A stretch of DNA of 64,000 nucleotides from Cetobacterium sp. 8H (GCF_014250675.1 NZ_JACHTG010000004.1:248001-312000); one strand, 5' to 3'; shown: positions 9,500 through 19,229, counted from the stretch's first letter. The notes: generated by a model not told the origin, from the letters alone. Numbers and translations: made by a program.

Positions 9500-10435
9500 C
9501 TATAAATTATCTTTTGCCCTCTCCAATAGTGCTACTAATTCATCATAGTTATCAATCTGATTTATTGCACTTTTTAAAGCTGCTCCATTTCTCATACCTT
9601 TTAAATACCAACATAGATGTTTACGAAGTTCAAAAAGGAAAACTTTATTAGGGTTATCCAACTTCGCTTGAAGTGTATGTTTTATTGCCATATCTAGTCT
9701 ATCTGAAGGAGTAACTTCTGTTTTTACTTCACCAAATTCAAATCTCTCTTTTATTTGTTGAACTAACCAAGGATTACCACAGATACCTCTTGCTAGCATT
9801 ATTCCATCTACACCTGATTGCTTAACTTTCTCATATGCATCCTCAGCTGTAAATATATCTCCGTTACCTATAACTTCTATATTAACACTTTCCTTCACTT
9901 CTTTTATTAAATCCCAATCTGCTTTTCCACTATACATCTGCTCTCTTGTTCTTCCGTGGATTGTAATATGCTTGCATCCAGCTTCTTCTGCTATTTTTCC
10001 TACTAATTTATGTTGTTTTAATCCTTTGTAACCAACTCTTGTTTTTAAAGAAAGGTCCACATCATCAGCTATGTTTTCTCTTATTTCACATAGAATTCTT
10101 TTTATCTGCTCTGGATCTTCTAAAAGAGCGGCTCCATAACCGTTTTTTATTATTTTATTTACAGGGCACCCTGCATTTACATCTATGTGCTTAACCCCTA
10201 ACTTTTCTGTTATGTATTTTGCACTGTGAACCATTTTTTCTATGTCTTTTCCAAATATTTGAACTGCTTCTCCATCTCTTATTCTCAATATTTGATTTAA
10301 AGTTTTTTCATTTTCCATCTCTAGAGCATTTATACTAACCATTTCTGTAAACATTAGATCTGGTTTATATTCATCTAAAACACCTCTAAATGTATAGTCT
10401 GTAACTCCTGCTAAAGGAGCAATATATATCTTCAT
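9500..10435 (-). CDS. tRNA-dihydrouridine synthase (Dus family)
   Basis: FMN-dependent enzyme that reduces specific uridines in tRNA D-loops to dihydrouridine. The 311-aa TIM barrel begins APLAGVTDYTFR (FMN-site loop). It contains the catalytic-cysteine motif DVNAGCPVNKIIKNGYGAAL (about 89-108), LKTRVGYKG, the HGRTREQMYSGKADW loop, and IGNGDIFTAEDA with GIMLARGICGNPW for the phosphate site. The C-terminal helical domain is present. The sequence looks DusB-like, but the subfamily (and hence target uridine) is not certain. It is 18 bp upstream of the mutS start and probably co-transcribed with it. Confidence 0.9.
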   Translation of the reverse strand: MKIYIAPLAGVTDYTFRGVLDEYKPDLMFTEMVSINALEMENEKTLNQILRIRDGEAVQIFGKDIEKMVHSAKYITEKLGVKHIDVNAGCPVNKIIKNGYGAALLEDPEQIKRILCEIRENIADDVDLSLKTRVGYKGLKQHKLVGKIAEEAGCKHITIHGRTREQMYSGKADWDLIKEVKESVNIEVIGNGDIFTAEDAYEKVKQSGVDGIMLARGICGNPWLVQQIKERFEFGEVKTEVTPSDRLDMAIKHTLQAKLDNPNKVFLFELRKHLCWYLKGMRNGAALKSAINQIDNYDELVALLERAKDNL

Positions 10436-10498
10436 TTTACCTCCAAATTACACATTCCTATCAAAAAATTTTACCATATTTTCAATAGTTTTTCAATG

Positions 10499-10522
10499 TA
10501 AAATAGCTGGTATAACCAGCTA
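10499..10522 (-). terminator. Terminator of the ArsC-fold gene
   Basis: An 8-bp perfect stem (TAGCTGGT/ACCAGCTA, arms 10504-10511 and 10515-10522) with a 3-nt loop is followed on the minus strand by TATTTTA. The stop codon of the upstream gene (10520-10522) lies inside the stem. The T-run is short, so termination strength is uncertain. Confidence 0.6.
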
Positions 10523-10858
10523 CTTAATCTCCCAATTCTTCCAAATTTCTGGTTGATTTCCTAAAGTTACTTCACTTTTAAATCTCACAATAGGTGTCTT
10601 GTAAAGAATTGGATGTTCACACAACAACTCCTTCACATCGTAGACCATATATTTCAGATTTCTTTTTTTGTATTCATTCCCATCTATATCTAACAACATT
10701 TCTAAATCAAATTCTTTTGTTATCACTTTTAGTTCGCCTTCTGAAATGCCTTTTTCTAAAAGATTTATAAACTGAGTTTTTATTCCACGCTCTTTAAAAT
10801 ATCTCTGAGCTTTTTTAGTATCATTACAACTTTTTTTTCCAAATATCTGGATTATCAT
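10520..10858 (-). CDS. ArsC/Spx-type thioredoxin-fold protein
   Basis: A 112-aa single-domain protein of the ArsC/Spx/YffB family: IIQIFGKKSCNDTKKAQRYFKERGIKTQFINL is cut here into its two parts, the Cys-loop (GKKSCNDTKKA, Cys at 10) and the following helix-strand. There is one N-terminal cysteine, not the CxxC of Spx, and the region near 93 reads KTPIVRF, the typical cis-Pro/Arg loop of ArsC relatives. The family includes arsenate reductases, but no ars genes are nearby, so arsenate reduction should not be assumed. It has its own promoter and terminator and is monocistronic. Confidence 0.7.
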   Translation of the reverse strand: MIIQIFGKKSCNDTKKAQRYFKERGIKTQFINLLEKGISEGELKVITKEFDLEMLLDIDGNEYKKRNLKYMVYDVKELLCEHPILYKTPIVRFKSEVTLGNQPEIWKNWEIK

Positions 10859-10887
10859 AAATACACCTCATAATTCTTTATGCTTAA

Positions 10888-10916
10888 ATTATACCATAAA
10901 ATTTAAAATACCCCAA
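10888..10916 (-). promoter_or_regulatory. Sigma-70-type promoter of the ArsC-fold gene
   Basis: Reading on the minus strand, TTGGGG (10911-10916), a 17-nt spacer and TATAAT (10888-10893). The -35 element lies within the tsaD terminator stem. The coding start at 10858 is about 23 nt downstream of the expected transcription start. Confidence 0.6.
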
Positions 10917-10932
10917 AATTTTGGGGTATTTT
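10905..10932 (-). terminator. tsaD rho-independent terminator
   Basis: A perfect 28-bp palindrome (arms AAAATACCCCAAAA and its complement) begins immediately after the tsaD stop codon at 10933-10935. The stem has four G-C pairs and an A/T-rich base that supplies the U-tract on either strand. Confidence 0.8.
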
Positions 10933-11943
10933 TTAATCTTTTGTTATATCAAGTGTTGCTTTCCCATTTAGTGTTAAATCGGCAAATTTTTCACCTTTAC
11001 CGTACTTCAATTTATAGTATGCTGCTTCCGCAATCATTGCAGCATTATCCGTACAATAAGACATTGAAGGGAACGCTACTTTGACACCTATTTTTTCAGC
11101 TCTTTTTGTAAGTTCACTTCTTAATAGAGAATTTGCTGCAACTCCTCCAGCTATTACAATTTGTTTTACCTCTTTATCTTGGACTGCTTTCAAAGTTTTT
11201 TTACAAAGAATATCTACAACTTTACTTTGGAAAGATGCCGATAAATCTTCTGGTCTAAACTCTTCACCCTTCATTCTAGCTTTGTTAACTGCATTTATAA
11301 CCGATGTTTTAATTCCAGAGAAACTGAAGTCATAACCATCAACTTTTGGCTCAGGTATTTTTAGCGCATCTTTATTACCCTTGTAGTAAAGTTTATCTAC
11401 AATAGGTCCTCCTGGATACCCTATCCCCATAACTCTTGCCACTTTATCATAACTTTCACCAACAGCATCATCTAAAGTAGCACCTAAATTTATAAAATTA
11501 TGTTCTTTATCTATATATACGATGTTTGTATGTCCACCAGATACAACTAAAGCTATGCAAGGCAATTCTATATCGTGTTCTATAAAGTTCCCATAAATAT
11601 GAGCTTTTATATGGTGAACTGGAATTAAAGGTATATCATGCCCATATGATAGTCCTTTAGCAAAAGAGATGCCAACCAATAGTGCTCCTATAAGACCTGG
11701 TGCATAAGTAACTGCTATATAATCTACATCTTTCATTGTAATTTTAGCTTCAGCTAAACTTTCCTCTAAAATTGTAGCTATATTTTTTATGTGATGCCTT
11801 GAAGCTATTTCTGGAACTACGCCTCCATACTCTTTATGAATATCTATTTGTGAAGAGATATTATTTGATAAAACCTCTTTCCCATCTTTTAAAACAGCGA
11901 TTGATGTTTCGTCACAAGACGTTTCTATTCCTAATATTATCAT
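10933..11943 (-). CDS. tsaD: tRNA N6-adenosine threonylcarbamoyltransferase TsaD
   Basis: Transfers the threonylcarbamoyl group from threonylcarbamoyl-AMP to A37 of ANN-decoding tRNAs (t6A), working with TsaB and TsaE. It is 336 aa, normal length. The ASKHA-fold nucleotide motif GIETSCDETSIAVL is at 4-17. The metal-binding HxxxH is HHIKAHIYG (about 107-115), and VSGGHTN, FSGIKTSV and IAGGVAANSLLR follow. TsaB and TsaE are not in the window. The related t6A-cyclising enzyme TcdA is encoded about 39 kb away in this window. The gene has its own extended -10 promoter and a strong terminator. Confidence 0.96.
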   Translation of the reverse strand: MIILGIETSCDETSIAVLKDGKEVLSNNISSQIDIHKEYGGVVPEIASRHHIKNIATILEESLAEAKITMKDVDYIAVTYAPGLIGALLVGISFAKGLSYGHDIPLIPVHHIKAHIYGNFIEHDIELPCIALVVSGGHTNIVYIDKEHNFINLGATLDDAVGESYDKVARVMGIGYPGGPIVDKLYYKGNKDALKIPEPKVDGYDFSFSGIKTSVINAVNKARMKGEEFRPEDLSASFQSKVVDILCKKTLKAVQDKEVKQIVIAGGVAANSLLRSELTKRAEKIGVKVAFPSMSYCTDNAAMIAEAAYYKLKYGKGEKFADLTLNGKATLDITKD

Positions 11944-11971
11944 AGTCGCTCTCCTTTTTGTTTTTATTTAA

Positions 11972-11980
11972 ATTATAACA
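11972..11980 (-). promoter_or_regulatory. Extended -10 promoter of tsaD
   Basis: The minus strand reads TGTTATAAT, an extended -10 element, 28 nt before the tsaD ATG. No convincing -35 hexamer is seen 16-18 nt upstream. Confidence 0.5.
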
Positions 11981-12001
11981 TATTTTTTGTATAAAAAATA
12001 T

Positions 12002-12043
12002 AAAAAAACTACCTTGAAATCATGTCGATTCTAAGGTAGTTTT
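12002..12043 (-). terminator. pflA rho-independent terminator
   Basis: Eleven-bp stem (AAAACTACCTT arms at 12005-12015 and 12033-12043) with a 17-nt loop, followed on the minus strand by a seven-T tract. It lies 8 bp after the pflA stop. Confidence 0.8.
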
Positions 12044-12051
12044 AACTTTAT

Positions 12052-12777
12052 TTATTTAACTGATAGTCCTCTACTTTTAAATATGTTTCTTGCGTTTTCA
12101 AGTCTTTCTGCTGAAAGTTGTGGTACTCCTTTTAAAGGATACTCCATCGCCATCTTTTGCCATTTATACTCTCCTAAAGAGTGATATGGTAAAACTTCGA
12201 CTTTCTCTAAATTATCAAATTGTTTTAAATAATCTGCTAATTTTTCTAACAATTCATCATTATCAGTGATTCCAGGAACAACAACGTGTCTTACCCACAT
12301 TGGTTTTCCAATCTCTTTCAAATACTCTGCAAATTTAAGTGTTGGGTCTAAATCTACACCAGTTAATTCTTTGTATTGCTCAGGGTCTATAGACTTTATA
12401 TCTAATAAAACAAGATCTGCATACTCTAAGGCTTCTTTAACTTTATCATTAAATAAATACCCCGACGTATCTATAGCCGTATGTATCCCGTCCTTTTTAC
12501 AAAGTTTTAATAACTCTTTCACATACTCAGGCTGAGTTAACGGATCACCACCGGTGATCGTTACTCCGCCTTTTTTTATAAAGTTTTTATATTTACAGAT
12601 TTCTAAGAATGTTTTTTCAGGAGTCTCAACAAATTTTGCATCCTCTCTCTTCCAAGTATCACAATTATGGCAATATTTACATCTTAAAGGACAACCTTGA
12701 GTAAACACTACATATCTTATACCAGGTCCATCAACGGTTCCAAAACTTTCGTGTGAGTGTATAAATCCTTTTATCAT
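12052..12777 (-). CDS. pflA: Pyruvate formate-lyase activating enzyme
   Basis: Radical SAM enzyme that installs the glycyl radical on PflB. It is 241 aa. The cluster motif CPLRCKYCH (CxxxCxxC) lies at about 29-37, followed by the GGDPL SAM-binding loop (TITGGDPLTQPEY, about 73-85). The N-terminal HSHESFGTVDGPGIRYVVF is the classic activase start. It lies 23 bp downstream of pflB with AAGGA before its ATG and no separate promoter, so the pair is one transcript from the pflB promoter. Confidence 0.96.
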   Translation of the reverse strand: MIKGFIHSHESFGTVDGPGIRYVVFTQGCPLRCKYCHNCDTWKREDAKFVETPEKTFLEICKYKNFIKKGGVTITGGDPLTQPEYVKELLKLCKKDGIHTAIDTSGYLFNDKVKEALEYADLVLLDIKSIDPEQYKELTGVDLDPTLKFAEYLKEIGKPMWVRHVVVPGITDNDELLEKLADYLKQFDNLEKVEVLPYHSLGEYKWQKMAMEYPLKGVPQLSAERLENARNIFKSRGLSVK

Positions 12778-12800
12778 TTCTTAGCACATCCTTTTTTTAA

Positions 12801-15041
12801 TTACATATTTCCGTTGATTGTTCTAGAGATAACGTCTAATTGTTGCTCTTTAGTTAATCTTACGAAGTTTACTGCGTATCCAGATACTCTGATTGTTAAT
12901 TGAGGGTACTTCTCAGGGTTTGCCATAGCATCCTCTAATAAAGCTTTATCGAATACGTTTACGTTTAAGTGTTGTCCTCCATCCATTGTGAAGTATCCAT
13001 CCATTAATCCTACTAAGTTTTCTACTCTGTCTTCTCTAGTTTTTCCTAAAGCTCCTGGAGTTATAGCAAATGTATAAGATATTCCATCTTCTGCGTGGTG
13101 GAACGGTAATTTAGCTACTGATGCAAGTGCTGCTACAGCTCCTCTTGTATCTCTTCCGTTCATTGGGTTAGCTCCTGGTGAGAATGGAGTTCCTGCTGGT
13201 CTTCCACATGGAGTTGTTCCTGTTTTCTTTCCATAAACAACGTTTGAAGTTATTGTTAGGATAGATTGAGTTGCTTTTGAGTTTCTGTAAGTCTCATGAG
13301 TTCTGATGTAGTTCATGAATTTTTCCATAATCTCTACTGCTAATTTATCTGTATTATCATCGTTGTTTCCGAATGCTACGTACTCTCCTTCTCTGATGAA
13401 GTCTACTGCGATTCCTCTTTCATCTCTGATAACTTTTACTTTAGCATCTCTGATAGCTGCTAAAGAGTCAGCAACGATTGATAATCCAGCGATTCCTGAT
13501 GCTTGAGTTCTTAAAACTTCTACATCATGAAGTGACATTTCAAATGCCTCATAAGAGTATTTATCGTGCATGTAGTGGATAACTTTAAGAGCATTGATAT
13601 ATACTCCTGCTAACCATTTTAACATTGTATCGTATTTAGCCATTACTTCATCAAAGTCTAAGTACTCAGAAGTGATTCCTTCGAATTTAGGTGCAACTTG
13701 TGCTCCTGACTTCTCATCTCTTCCACCGTTTATTGTATAAAGTAAAGCTTTTGGTAAGTTTACTCTAGCTCCGAAGAATTGCATTTGCTTTCCTATTTTC
13801 ATTGGAGATACGCAACAAGCGATTCCATAATCGTCACCTAAATCAGGTCTCATTAAATCGTCGTTTTCGTATTGAATTGCTGATGTATCGATTGATACTT
13901 TAGCACAGAAGTTCTTCCAAGGTGCTGGAGATTTTTGTGACCATAAAACTGTTAAGTTTGGCTCTGGAGCTGGTCCTAAGTTATAAAGAGTATTTAAGTA
14001 TCTGAATGATGTTCTTGTAACAAGAGTTCTTCCATCTACTCCTTCTCCTCCTAAAGCTTCAGTTACCCATGTAGGATCTCCTGAGAATAACTCATTGTAC
14101 TCTGGAGTTCTTAAGAATCTGATTATTCTTAATTTTATGATAAATTGGTCGATTAAATCTTGAGCTTCAGACTCAGTGATTAATCCTTTTGCTAAATCTC
14201 TTTCAATGAAGATGTCTAAGAATGTAGCAGTTCTTCCAACTGACATTGCAGCTCCATCTTGATCTTTTGTAGCTGCTAAGTATGCAAAGTATACCCACTG
14301 TACAGCTTCTTTAGCATTCTTTGCTGGCTTAGTTACGTCAAATCCGTAAGAAGCACACATTTTTACAAATGCTTTTAATGCACTGATATGCTCAGAAATC
14401 TCTTCTCTTTTTCTGATGATTTCTTCTGTTAATTCTGGAGACTCAGCTTTCTTTAATTCAAACTTTCTGTCTTCGATTAATCTATCTACTCCGTATAGAG
14501 CTACTCTTCTGTAGTCTCCTATTATTCTTCCTCTTCCGTAAGCATCTGGTAATCCTGTTACGATTCCTGATTTTCTTACCGCTTTCATATCGTCAGTATA
14601 AGCTGAGAATACTCCTTCGTTATGAGTTTTTCTATATCTGCTGAAAATTTCTCTTGTTATTGGATCAATTTCATATCCATAAGCAGTAAGAGAGTTTTCT
14701 ACCATTCTTAATCCACCTTTTGGATAGATTCCTCTTTTTAATGGTGCATCAGTTTGAAGTCCTACTATTGACTCGTTTTCTTTTGATATATATCCAGGTC
14801 CATAAGTATCGATTGCTTGTGGGTATCTTGTTTCTGCATCATAAACACCTTTTTCAATTTCAACTTTGAACATTTCTGTTAATTTAGACCAAACAGCTTT
14901 TGTATTTTCTGTAGCTCCTGCTAAGAATTCTTCATCACCTGTATATGGTGTGTAGTTGTTTTGAATGAAATCTCTAACGTTGATCTCTTTCTGCCATAAG
15001 TTTCCTTTAAATTCTGACCAGTAAGATTGTAAGTTTTCCAT
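12801..15041 (-). CDS. pflB: Formate C-acetyltransferase (pyruvate formate-lyase)
   Basis: Glycyl-radical enzyme that converts pyruvate and CoA to acetyl-CoA and formate under anaerobiosis. It is 746 aa, close to the E. coli 760. The paired catalytic cysteines are C409-C410 in IACCVSPM. The radical glycine is G721 in [12 protein letters not shown] near the C-terminus, preceded by the [12 protein letters not shown] region. All key residues are intact. The ATG follows AGGAGGAG. The 5' leader of about 85 nt contains an imperfect dyad next to the Shine-Dalgarno. Together with nifJ, the cell has two routes from pruvate to acetyl-CoA, feeding pta-ackA. Confidence 0.97.
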   Translation of the reverse strand: MENLQSYWSEFKGNLWQKEINVRDFIQNNYTPYTGDEEFLAGATENTKAVWSKLTEMFKVEIEKGVYDAETRYPQAIDTYGPGYISKENESIVGLQTDAPLKRGIYPKGGLRMVENSLTAYGYEIDPITREIFSRYRKTHNEGVFSAYTDDMKAVRKSGIVTGLPDAYGRGRIIGDYRRVALYGVDRLIEDRKFELKKAESPELTEEIIRKREEISEHISALKAFVKMCASYGFDVTKPAKNAKEAVQWVYFAYLAATKDQDGAAMSVGRTATFLDIFIERDLAKGLITESEAQDLIDQFIIKLRIIRFLRTPEYNELFSGDPTWVTEALGGEGVDGRTLVTRTSFRYLNTLYNLGPAPEPNLTVLWSQKSPAPWKNFCAKVSIDTSAIQYENDDLMRPDLGDDYGIACCVSPMKIGKQMQFFGARVNLPKALLYTINGGRDEKSGAQVAPKFEGITSEYLDFDEVMAKYDTMLKWLAGVYINALKVIHYMHDKYSYEAFEMSLHDVEVLRTQASGIAGLSIVADSLAAIRDAKVKVIRDERGIAVDFIREGEYVAFGNNDDNTDKLAVEIMEKFMNYIRTHETYRNSKATQSILTITSNVVYGKKTGTTPCGRPAGTPFSPGANPMNGRDTRGAVAALASVAKLPFHHAEDGISYTFAITPGALGKTREDRVENLVGLMDGYFTMDGGQHLNVNVFDKALLEDAMANPEKYPQLTIRVSGYAVNFVRLTKEQQLDVISRTINGNM

Positions 15042-15055
15042 CTTTTCTCCTCCTG

Positions 15056-15084
15056 ATTGGATTATACATCATATATATTCCAAT
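15056..15084 (-). repeat. Inverted repeat in the pflB 5' leader
   Basis: Two 11-bp arms (ATTGGATTATA at 15056-15066 and TATATTCCAAT at 15074-15084) pair with one mismatch around a 7-nt centre. It lies between the promoter and the ribosome-binding site and ends about 5 nt before AGGAGG. It may be an operator or an mRNA 5' hairpin. Confidence 0.5.
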
Positions 15085-15132
15085 TATATTTTTAGTATAA
15101 GCTGTGTTAAGCTCACCTTAATTTTCAAGGAG

Positions 15133-15161
15133 ATTATAGCATAAATAATAACTAGTGTCAA
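15133..15161 (-). promoter_or_regulatory. pflB promoter, near consensus
   Basis: The minus strand has a perfect TTGACA (15156-15161), a 17-nt spacer and a perfect TATAAT (15133-15138). The expected transcription start is about 85 nt upstream of pflB. Confidence 0.85.
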
Positions 15162-15213
15162 ACTTTTCCCAAGTTTTTAACGATTAATTTTATACTAAAT
15201 TAGTGGTTATTTT

Positions 15214-15951
15214 TTAATTCTTTTTCACAACCTTCTCTACTACAATCATTTCTCGAACATATTCATTTAATTTTTTGTCATCTTTCATATCTATTTTTTT
15301 CATATCTATCGGTTTTCCTACAGTCAATATTACTTTTTTATTCGAATTTATTTTTATATTATTTCTATTTTGAACAAAAAATGTTCCATCTATTGTTAAC
15401 GGAAGTATTATCCCGCCTGTTTCTGTGGCTAATTTAAAACTTCCTTTTTTAAAAGTACCAACTTTTCCATCAATGCTTCTTTCTCCTTCTGGAAAAATAA
15501 CCGTTGGATATCCTTGTTTAACTATATCAACCGCTTTTCTAATACTCTTTATCCCTTCTCTAGGATTTGATCTATCTAAAAATATACATTTACTTAACTT
15601 CATCCACATAGAGTAAAACGGCCAACTCTCCATCTCTTTTTTAGCAACAAATCCCACTGGAATATCTAGTGCTGAAACAATCACAGGAATATCTAAATTA
15701 CTTTCATGATTAGCTACTATAACAACCCCTTCTTCTAACTTTATTTTTCTATATGCTTTCTCATCTAGATATATTACTTCTAAATCTATTCTTGCAGCTT
15801 TTACAATCTTTTCTGAAAGTTTTCTCAACAATCTTCTTGCTTCTAATGCTGCTTTTTCATCTGATAATTTTTTTACTCCCCTAGTTTTGAAAAGCGTAAT
15901 ATAAATAAAACCAAATAATGCTGTAAAAGAAACTTTTATTAGTGTTAACAT
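15214..15951 (-). CDS. plsC: 1-acyl-sn-glycerol-3-phosphate acyltransferase family (PlsC-like)
   Basis: Membrane-associated acyltransferase, probably adding the second acyl chain to lysophosphatidate. It is 245 aa. An N-terminal hydrophobic segment (about 5-20) precedes the HX4D catalytic motif VANHESNLD (about 80-88), then FLDRSNPREG and the substrate motif FPEGERS (about 153-159), and a final ILTVGKPI block. It overlaps the end of recX by 7 bp, so it is the last gene of the LPS/recA transcript. Other PlsC-fold acyltransferases look similar, so the exact acceptor is inferred. Confidence 0.85.
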   Translation of the reverse strand: MLTLIKVSFTALFGFIYITLFKTRGVKKLSDEKAALEARRLLRKLSEKIVKAARIDLEVIYLDEKAYRKIKLEEGVVIVANHESNLDIPVIVSALDIPVGFVAKKEMESWPFYSMWMKLSKCIFLDRSNPREGIKSIRKAVDIVKQGYPTVIFPEGERSIDGKVGTFKKGSFKLATETGGIILPLTIDGTFFVQNRNNIKINSNKKVILTVGKPIDMKKIDMKDDKKLNEYVREMIVVEKVVKKN

Positions 15952-16532
15952 TCTTCCTCCTGTTTTTCTACAAGTATTTTTTTTATGTCTCCGTAAGAAT
16001 ATCCTTTCCTCATCAATGAGGCTATTTTTTTTTGTTCATCCCTACTTCCTAATTTATCCCAAGCTTTTCTAAGCTCTGAAAGTTCATCTTCGTTTTCATA
16101 ACTTTCTAAAGCTTCTTTTAAAACTGAACTACTAATGCCCTTTAGTCTTAAGTCATATTCGATTTTTTTTCGTCCACCTTTTTTATTCTTAACATAATTC
16201 TTAGCAAACTCTAAATCATCTAATAGTCCTTTTGCTTCTAAAATTAAAATAACTTTTTGCACTGGAATTTTTTCCCAATATTTTTGTAACAACTTATTAT
16301 AAATCTCTTTCTTTGAATAGTCTCTCTTAGCTAAATAAAAATATGAAGTAGAGAGAGCAGCTAACTCTAATACTCTTAAGTATTCTTCTTGAGATAGCTC
16401 CTCTCTCCTTTTCAAATCATATTCACTTATTATTTCATTGCTAAGTCCTATGTTGAGACCATTTTCAAAGAGATATTTATTCTTCAATAATCTCTTCAGT
16501 TTCAATCTCAGCGTCATCTCCCTCATTAGCAT
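15945..16532 (-). CDS. recX: RecX-family regulator of RecA
   Basis: Small helical protein that binds RecA filaments and limits their extension. About 195 aa in the longest reading. RecX-type three-helix repeats are visible ([21 protein letters not shown], then [24 protein letters not shown], then [19 protein letters not shown]). The position immediately after recA is the canonical one. The longest reading overlaps recA by 56 bp; the ATG starts near 16532-16523 have no well-spaced Shine-Dalgarno, so a start a few codons further in (for example a TTG near 16490) is possible. Its 3' end overlaps plsC by 7 bp, suggesting translational coupling. Confidence 0.85.
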   Translation of the reverse strand: MLMREMTLRLKLKRLLKNKYLFENGLNIGLSNEIISEYDLKRREELSQEEYLRVLELAALSTSYFYLAKRDYSKKEIYNKLLQKYWEKIPVQKVILILEAKGLLDDLEFAKNYVKNKKGGRKKIEYDLRLKGISSSVLKEALESYENEDELSELRKAWDKLGSRDEQKKIASLMRKGYSYGDIKKILVEKQEEEC

Positions 16533-17553
16533 GTAAAACTATCGATTTTTTTTCTAAAAGTTGATTTACCTTTTGTTCTATTACTTCTAATAATTCAGGC
16601 TCATTTTCAAGTCTTAATTTAACATTTTCTTTTCCTTGGCCAAGTCTTATATCACCAAAACTGAACCAAGCACCTGACTTAGCAACTATATCATTGTCTA
16701 AAGCCATATCCATGATCTCTCCAACTCTTGAGATTCCCTTACCATACATTATCTGGAATTTAGCTTCTTTAAACGGAGGAGCAACTTTATTCTTAGTTAC
16801 TTTTACAACAGTTTCATTTCCTATCATATCTTCACCTTGTTTTACGCTTCCAACTCTTTTTACTTCAAGTCTAACTGACGAATAAAACTTTAGTGCTTTT
16901 CCTCCTGTTGTTGTTGTTTGAGGTCCAAAACTGAAACCTCCTATTTTATCTCTAACTTGGTTTATAAATATCATTGTTGTTTTTGATTTATTAATTGAAG
17001 CTGTTAATTTTCTTAATGCTTTTGACATAAGTCTAGCTTGAAGTCCCATTTGTTGATCTGACATCTCACCATCTATCTCTGCTTTCGGTACAAGAGCTGC
17101 TACCGAGTCAACTACTATAACATCTATAGCTCCTGATCTAACTAACATATCAGCAATCTCTAGAGCTTGCTCTCCAAAATCTGGTTGTGATATCAATAAT
17201 TCGTCTACATCTACACCTAACGCTTTTGCATAAACTGGATCTAATGCATGTTCGGCATCTATAAATGCTGCAACTCCTCCCATCTTTTGTGCTTCTGCAA
17301 CAATGTGTAGAGCAATTGTTGTCTTACCAGAACTTTCAGCACCATACACCTCTAGAATTCTTCCTCTTGGAACTCCACCTATTCCTAATGCTAAATTTAA
17401 ATTTATACTTCCTGTTGGAATTACTTCAATATTCATTCCTTGATTTTCACCAAGTTTCATTATTGATCCATCTCCAAAATCTTTTCTTATTTGCTTTAGT
17501 GCTGTTTCTAAAGCTTTTGATTTATCCGTTGTTTCTGACACTTTTTTAGCCAT
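16477..17553 (-). CDS. recA: Recombinase RecA
   Basis: Strand-exchange ATPase and SOS co-protease. It is 358 aa from the ATG at 17553. Walker A is [13 protein letters not shown], followed by [25 protein letters not shown] and [10 protein letters not shown], all canonical. The C-terminus is acidic ([15 protein letters not shown]). The start was chosen because GGGAGGT lies 6 nt upstream; an upstream in-frame start at 17577 would place that Shine-Dalgarno inside the gene. The stop codon of the preceding glycosyltransferase overlaps this ribosome-binding site (4 nt between stop and ATG), so recA is the distal part of an LPS-core operon. No SOS box was recognised immediately upstream. Confidence 0.97.
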   Translation of the reverse strand: MAKKVSETTDKSKALETALKQIRKDFGDGSIMKLGENQGMNIEVIPTGSINLNLALGIGGVPRGRILEVYGAESSGKTTIALHIVAEAQKMGGVAAFIDAEHALDPVYAKALGVDVDELLISQPDFGEQALEIADMLVRSGAIDVIVVDSVAALVPKAEIDGEMSDQQMGLQARLMSKALRKLTASINKSKTTMIFINQVRDKIGGFSFGPQTTTTGGKALKFYSSVRLEVKRVGSVKQGEDMIGNETVVKVTKNKVAPPFKEAKFQIMYGKGISRVGEIMDMALDNDIVAKSGAWFSFGDIRLGQGKENVKLRLENEPELLEVIEQKVNQLLEKKSIVLHANEGDDAEIETEEIIEE

Positions 17554-17557
17554 TTTG

Positions 17558-18556
17558 TTACCTCCCATTTTTTTCAATAATCCCCATTACTCTTTCAGCG
17601 GTAAGATTTTTCATACAATTGAAATGCTTCTGTGGGCACTCTGCATCTCCATGTAAACTACAAGGAGAGCATTTTTCTTTAGTATAGATCAATATATTGT
17701 CTTTATCATATTCAAACATCTCTGGGCTTGTTGGTCCAAAAATAACAAAGGTTGGACATTTTACACCCCTAGCTATATGAAACGGTCCTGAATCATTTGT
17801 TACTAAAAATTTCGCCTCTGATAATAAAGCTCCACTCTCTTTTAAACTTAGCTTTCCTGCTAAATTTATAGCTAAATCTCCACTTAACTCCCTTATTCTT
17901 TCACACATCTCGTTTTCAGAAGATGAACCGATTATAATTGGTCTCTTCCCATATTTATTATAAAGTAGTTTTGCTAATTGTGCAAATCCTTCTTGTGTCC
18001 ATTTTTTTGTCTCTTTAGATGCTCCGGGAGCAATGATAGGTACATCTTTAAACTCTACACCTAAACTTTCAACTTTGTTTAAATTTTGCTCTGTAAAGGA
18101 AAAAGTTAAATCTTCTCCTTTATATTCTATTCCTAAAACTTTAAATGCTCCAAAATAGTTTTTTACTATTGTATCATCCACCTGGTATTTAATAGCTTTT
18201 GTCTTTACCAAAATAGTTTTTAATAAACTTCTTTTTTTATAAGTATATATTTTCCCACCAATAGAATTGCTTATTATTTTTGATCTTACTTTTGAATGTA
18301 AATCAAAAATATAATCATAATTATTCTTTTTCAACTCTTTCCCAAAAGCTACCATATTCTTAAATCCATCATTTTTCTTTTTATTAAAAACAATTAAATT
18401 ATCTACATATGGACAACCGAAAATAGAGTCTTTGAAACTATCCATAACTAAGAAATCTATTATTATATCTGGATATTTCTTTTTTAACTCTTTAAGTACA
18501 GGAGTTGTTAAAATAACATCACCTATAGAACTAAGTCTTATAACTAAAATTCTCAA
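17558..18556 (-). CDS. Glycosyltransferase family 9 (heptosyltransferase-like), LPS core
   Basis: A 332-aa GT-B enzyme of the ADP-heptose:LPS heptosyltransferase family. The N-terminal [19 protein letters not shown] is the diagnostic GT9 acceptor-side motif. The C-terminal half has [20 protein letters not shown], then [15 protein letters not shown] and [12 protein letters not shown] for ADP-heptose binding. A cysteine cluster near the end ([20 protein letters not shown]) occurs in many Fusobacteria/Clostridia-type GT9 enzymes, and the paralogue at 19229 shares it. It probably adds a heptose to the inner core. It abuts the kinase gene (1 bp apart) and recA. Confidence 0.85.
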   Translation of the reverse strand: MRILVIRLSSIGDVILTTPVLKELKKKYPDIIIDFLVMDSFKDSIFGCPYVDNLIVFNKKKNDGFKNMVAFGKELKKNNYDYIFDLHSKVRSKIISNSIGGKIYTYKKRSLLKTILVKTKAIKYQVDDTIVKNYFGAFKVLGIEYKGEDLTFSFTEQNLNKVESLGVEFKDVPIIAPGASKETKKWTQEGFAQLAKLLYNKYGKRPIIIGSSSENEMCERIRELSGDLAINLAGKLSLKESGALLSEAKFLVTNDSGPFHIARGVKCPTFVIFGPTSPEMFEYDKDNILIYTKEKCSPCSLHGDAECPQKHFNCMKNLTAERVMGIIEKNGR

Positions 18557-18557
18557 T

Positions 18558-19229
18558 TTATCTATCCTTTCTTCGTATTTTTTTCTTAACCCTTCCCAAC
18601 CAATGAAGATATAAATTTAAACTTTTAGCTATTTTATAACTCCAATTAGTTTTGTCATATACATCTATGTCTTGATGACAACTTTCTTCTAAATATATAA
18701 ATTCATATTCCTCTCCAGGTTTTAAATATATATTTTTCAACAATTTAACATCAATTAGATATACCTTCGAGTTCTTTATCATAAAATTTGAAAGCTGTGA
18801 ATCTCCATGTAAGTACCCTTTTCTATGAATTTTTCTTAGTTCTGATGCAACTAAATCTAAATCTGATAACCTTGCTACTTCTCCATCTAAATATTCCATC
18901 ACTAAAAAAGAATCTAGAGTTATACCATATTTTTTATATTCACAATAAAGAAGTGGCTTTGGTCCTCTAAATCCTACTTCTAATATTTTTATATAATTTT
19001 TATATTCTCGTTTACTTTCACTTCCTCTAAATATAGAAAGAATCCGTTGCCAAACTTTTGTATTTTTCTCTATTGGAGTTTTATAAACTAACTTCTGACC
19101 ATCTATTTCTATTAAAAGTACTTTACTTCTATTATCATCCTTCAATATTTTCAATAATTTGAAAGAGTTATTTTTTATCCTATCATATATTATTTTATTT
19201 TTTTCATTCTGATAATATACTTTTTCCAC
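18558..19229 (-). CDS. LPS-core kinase, WaaP/WaaY-like
   Basis: A 223-aa protein-kinase-fold enzyme. The visible catalytic elements are an N-lobe Lys in KLVYKTPI (about residue 52), the catalytic loop YLHGDSQLSNFMI (about 139-151, HGDxxxxN) and LIDVKLL in place of the DFG strand. This matches small LPS heptose/Kdo kinases rather than Ser/Thr kinases. The start is GTG at 19229, overlapping the TAG of the upstream GT9 gene by one base (TAGTG), so translation is coupled. Placement between two heptosyltransferases supports phosphorylation of a core heptose; the exact site is unknown. Confidence 0.75.
   Translation of the reverse strand: MEKVYYQNEKNKIIYDRIKNNSFKLLKILKDDNRSKVLLIEIDGQKLVYKTPIEKNTKVWQRILSIFRGSESKREYKNYIKILEVGFRGPKPLLYCEYKKYGITLDSFLVMEYLDGEVARLSDLDLVASELRKIHRKGYLHGDSQLSNFMIKNSKVYLIDVKLLKNIYLKPGEEYEFIYLEESCHQDIDVYDKTNWSYKIAKSLNLYLHWLGRVKKKIRRKDR

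Noticed and set aside
15042-15213. FNR/CRP-like site at the pflB promoter
   Set aside because: The AGCTTAACACAGCTT stretch is only loosely palindromic and does not match TTGAT-N4-ATCAA or TGTGA-N6-TCACA.
17554-17700. LexA/SOS box for recA
   Set aside because: No CTGT-N8-ACAG or GAAC-N4-GTTC type site was recognised upstream of recA.
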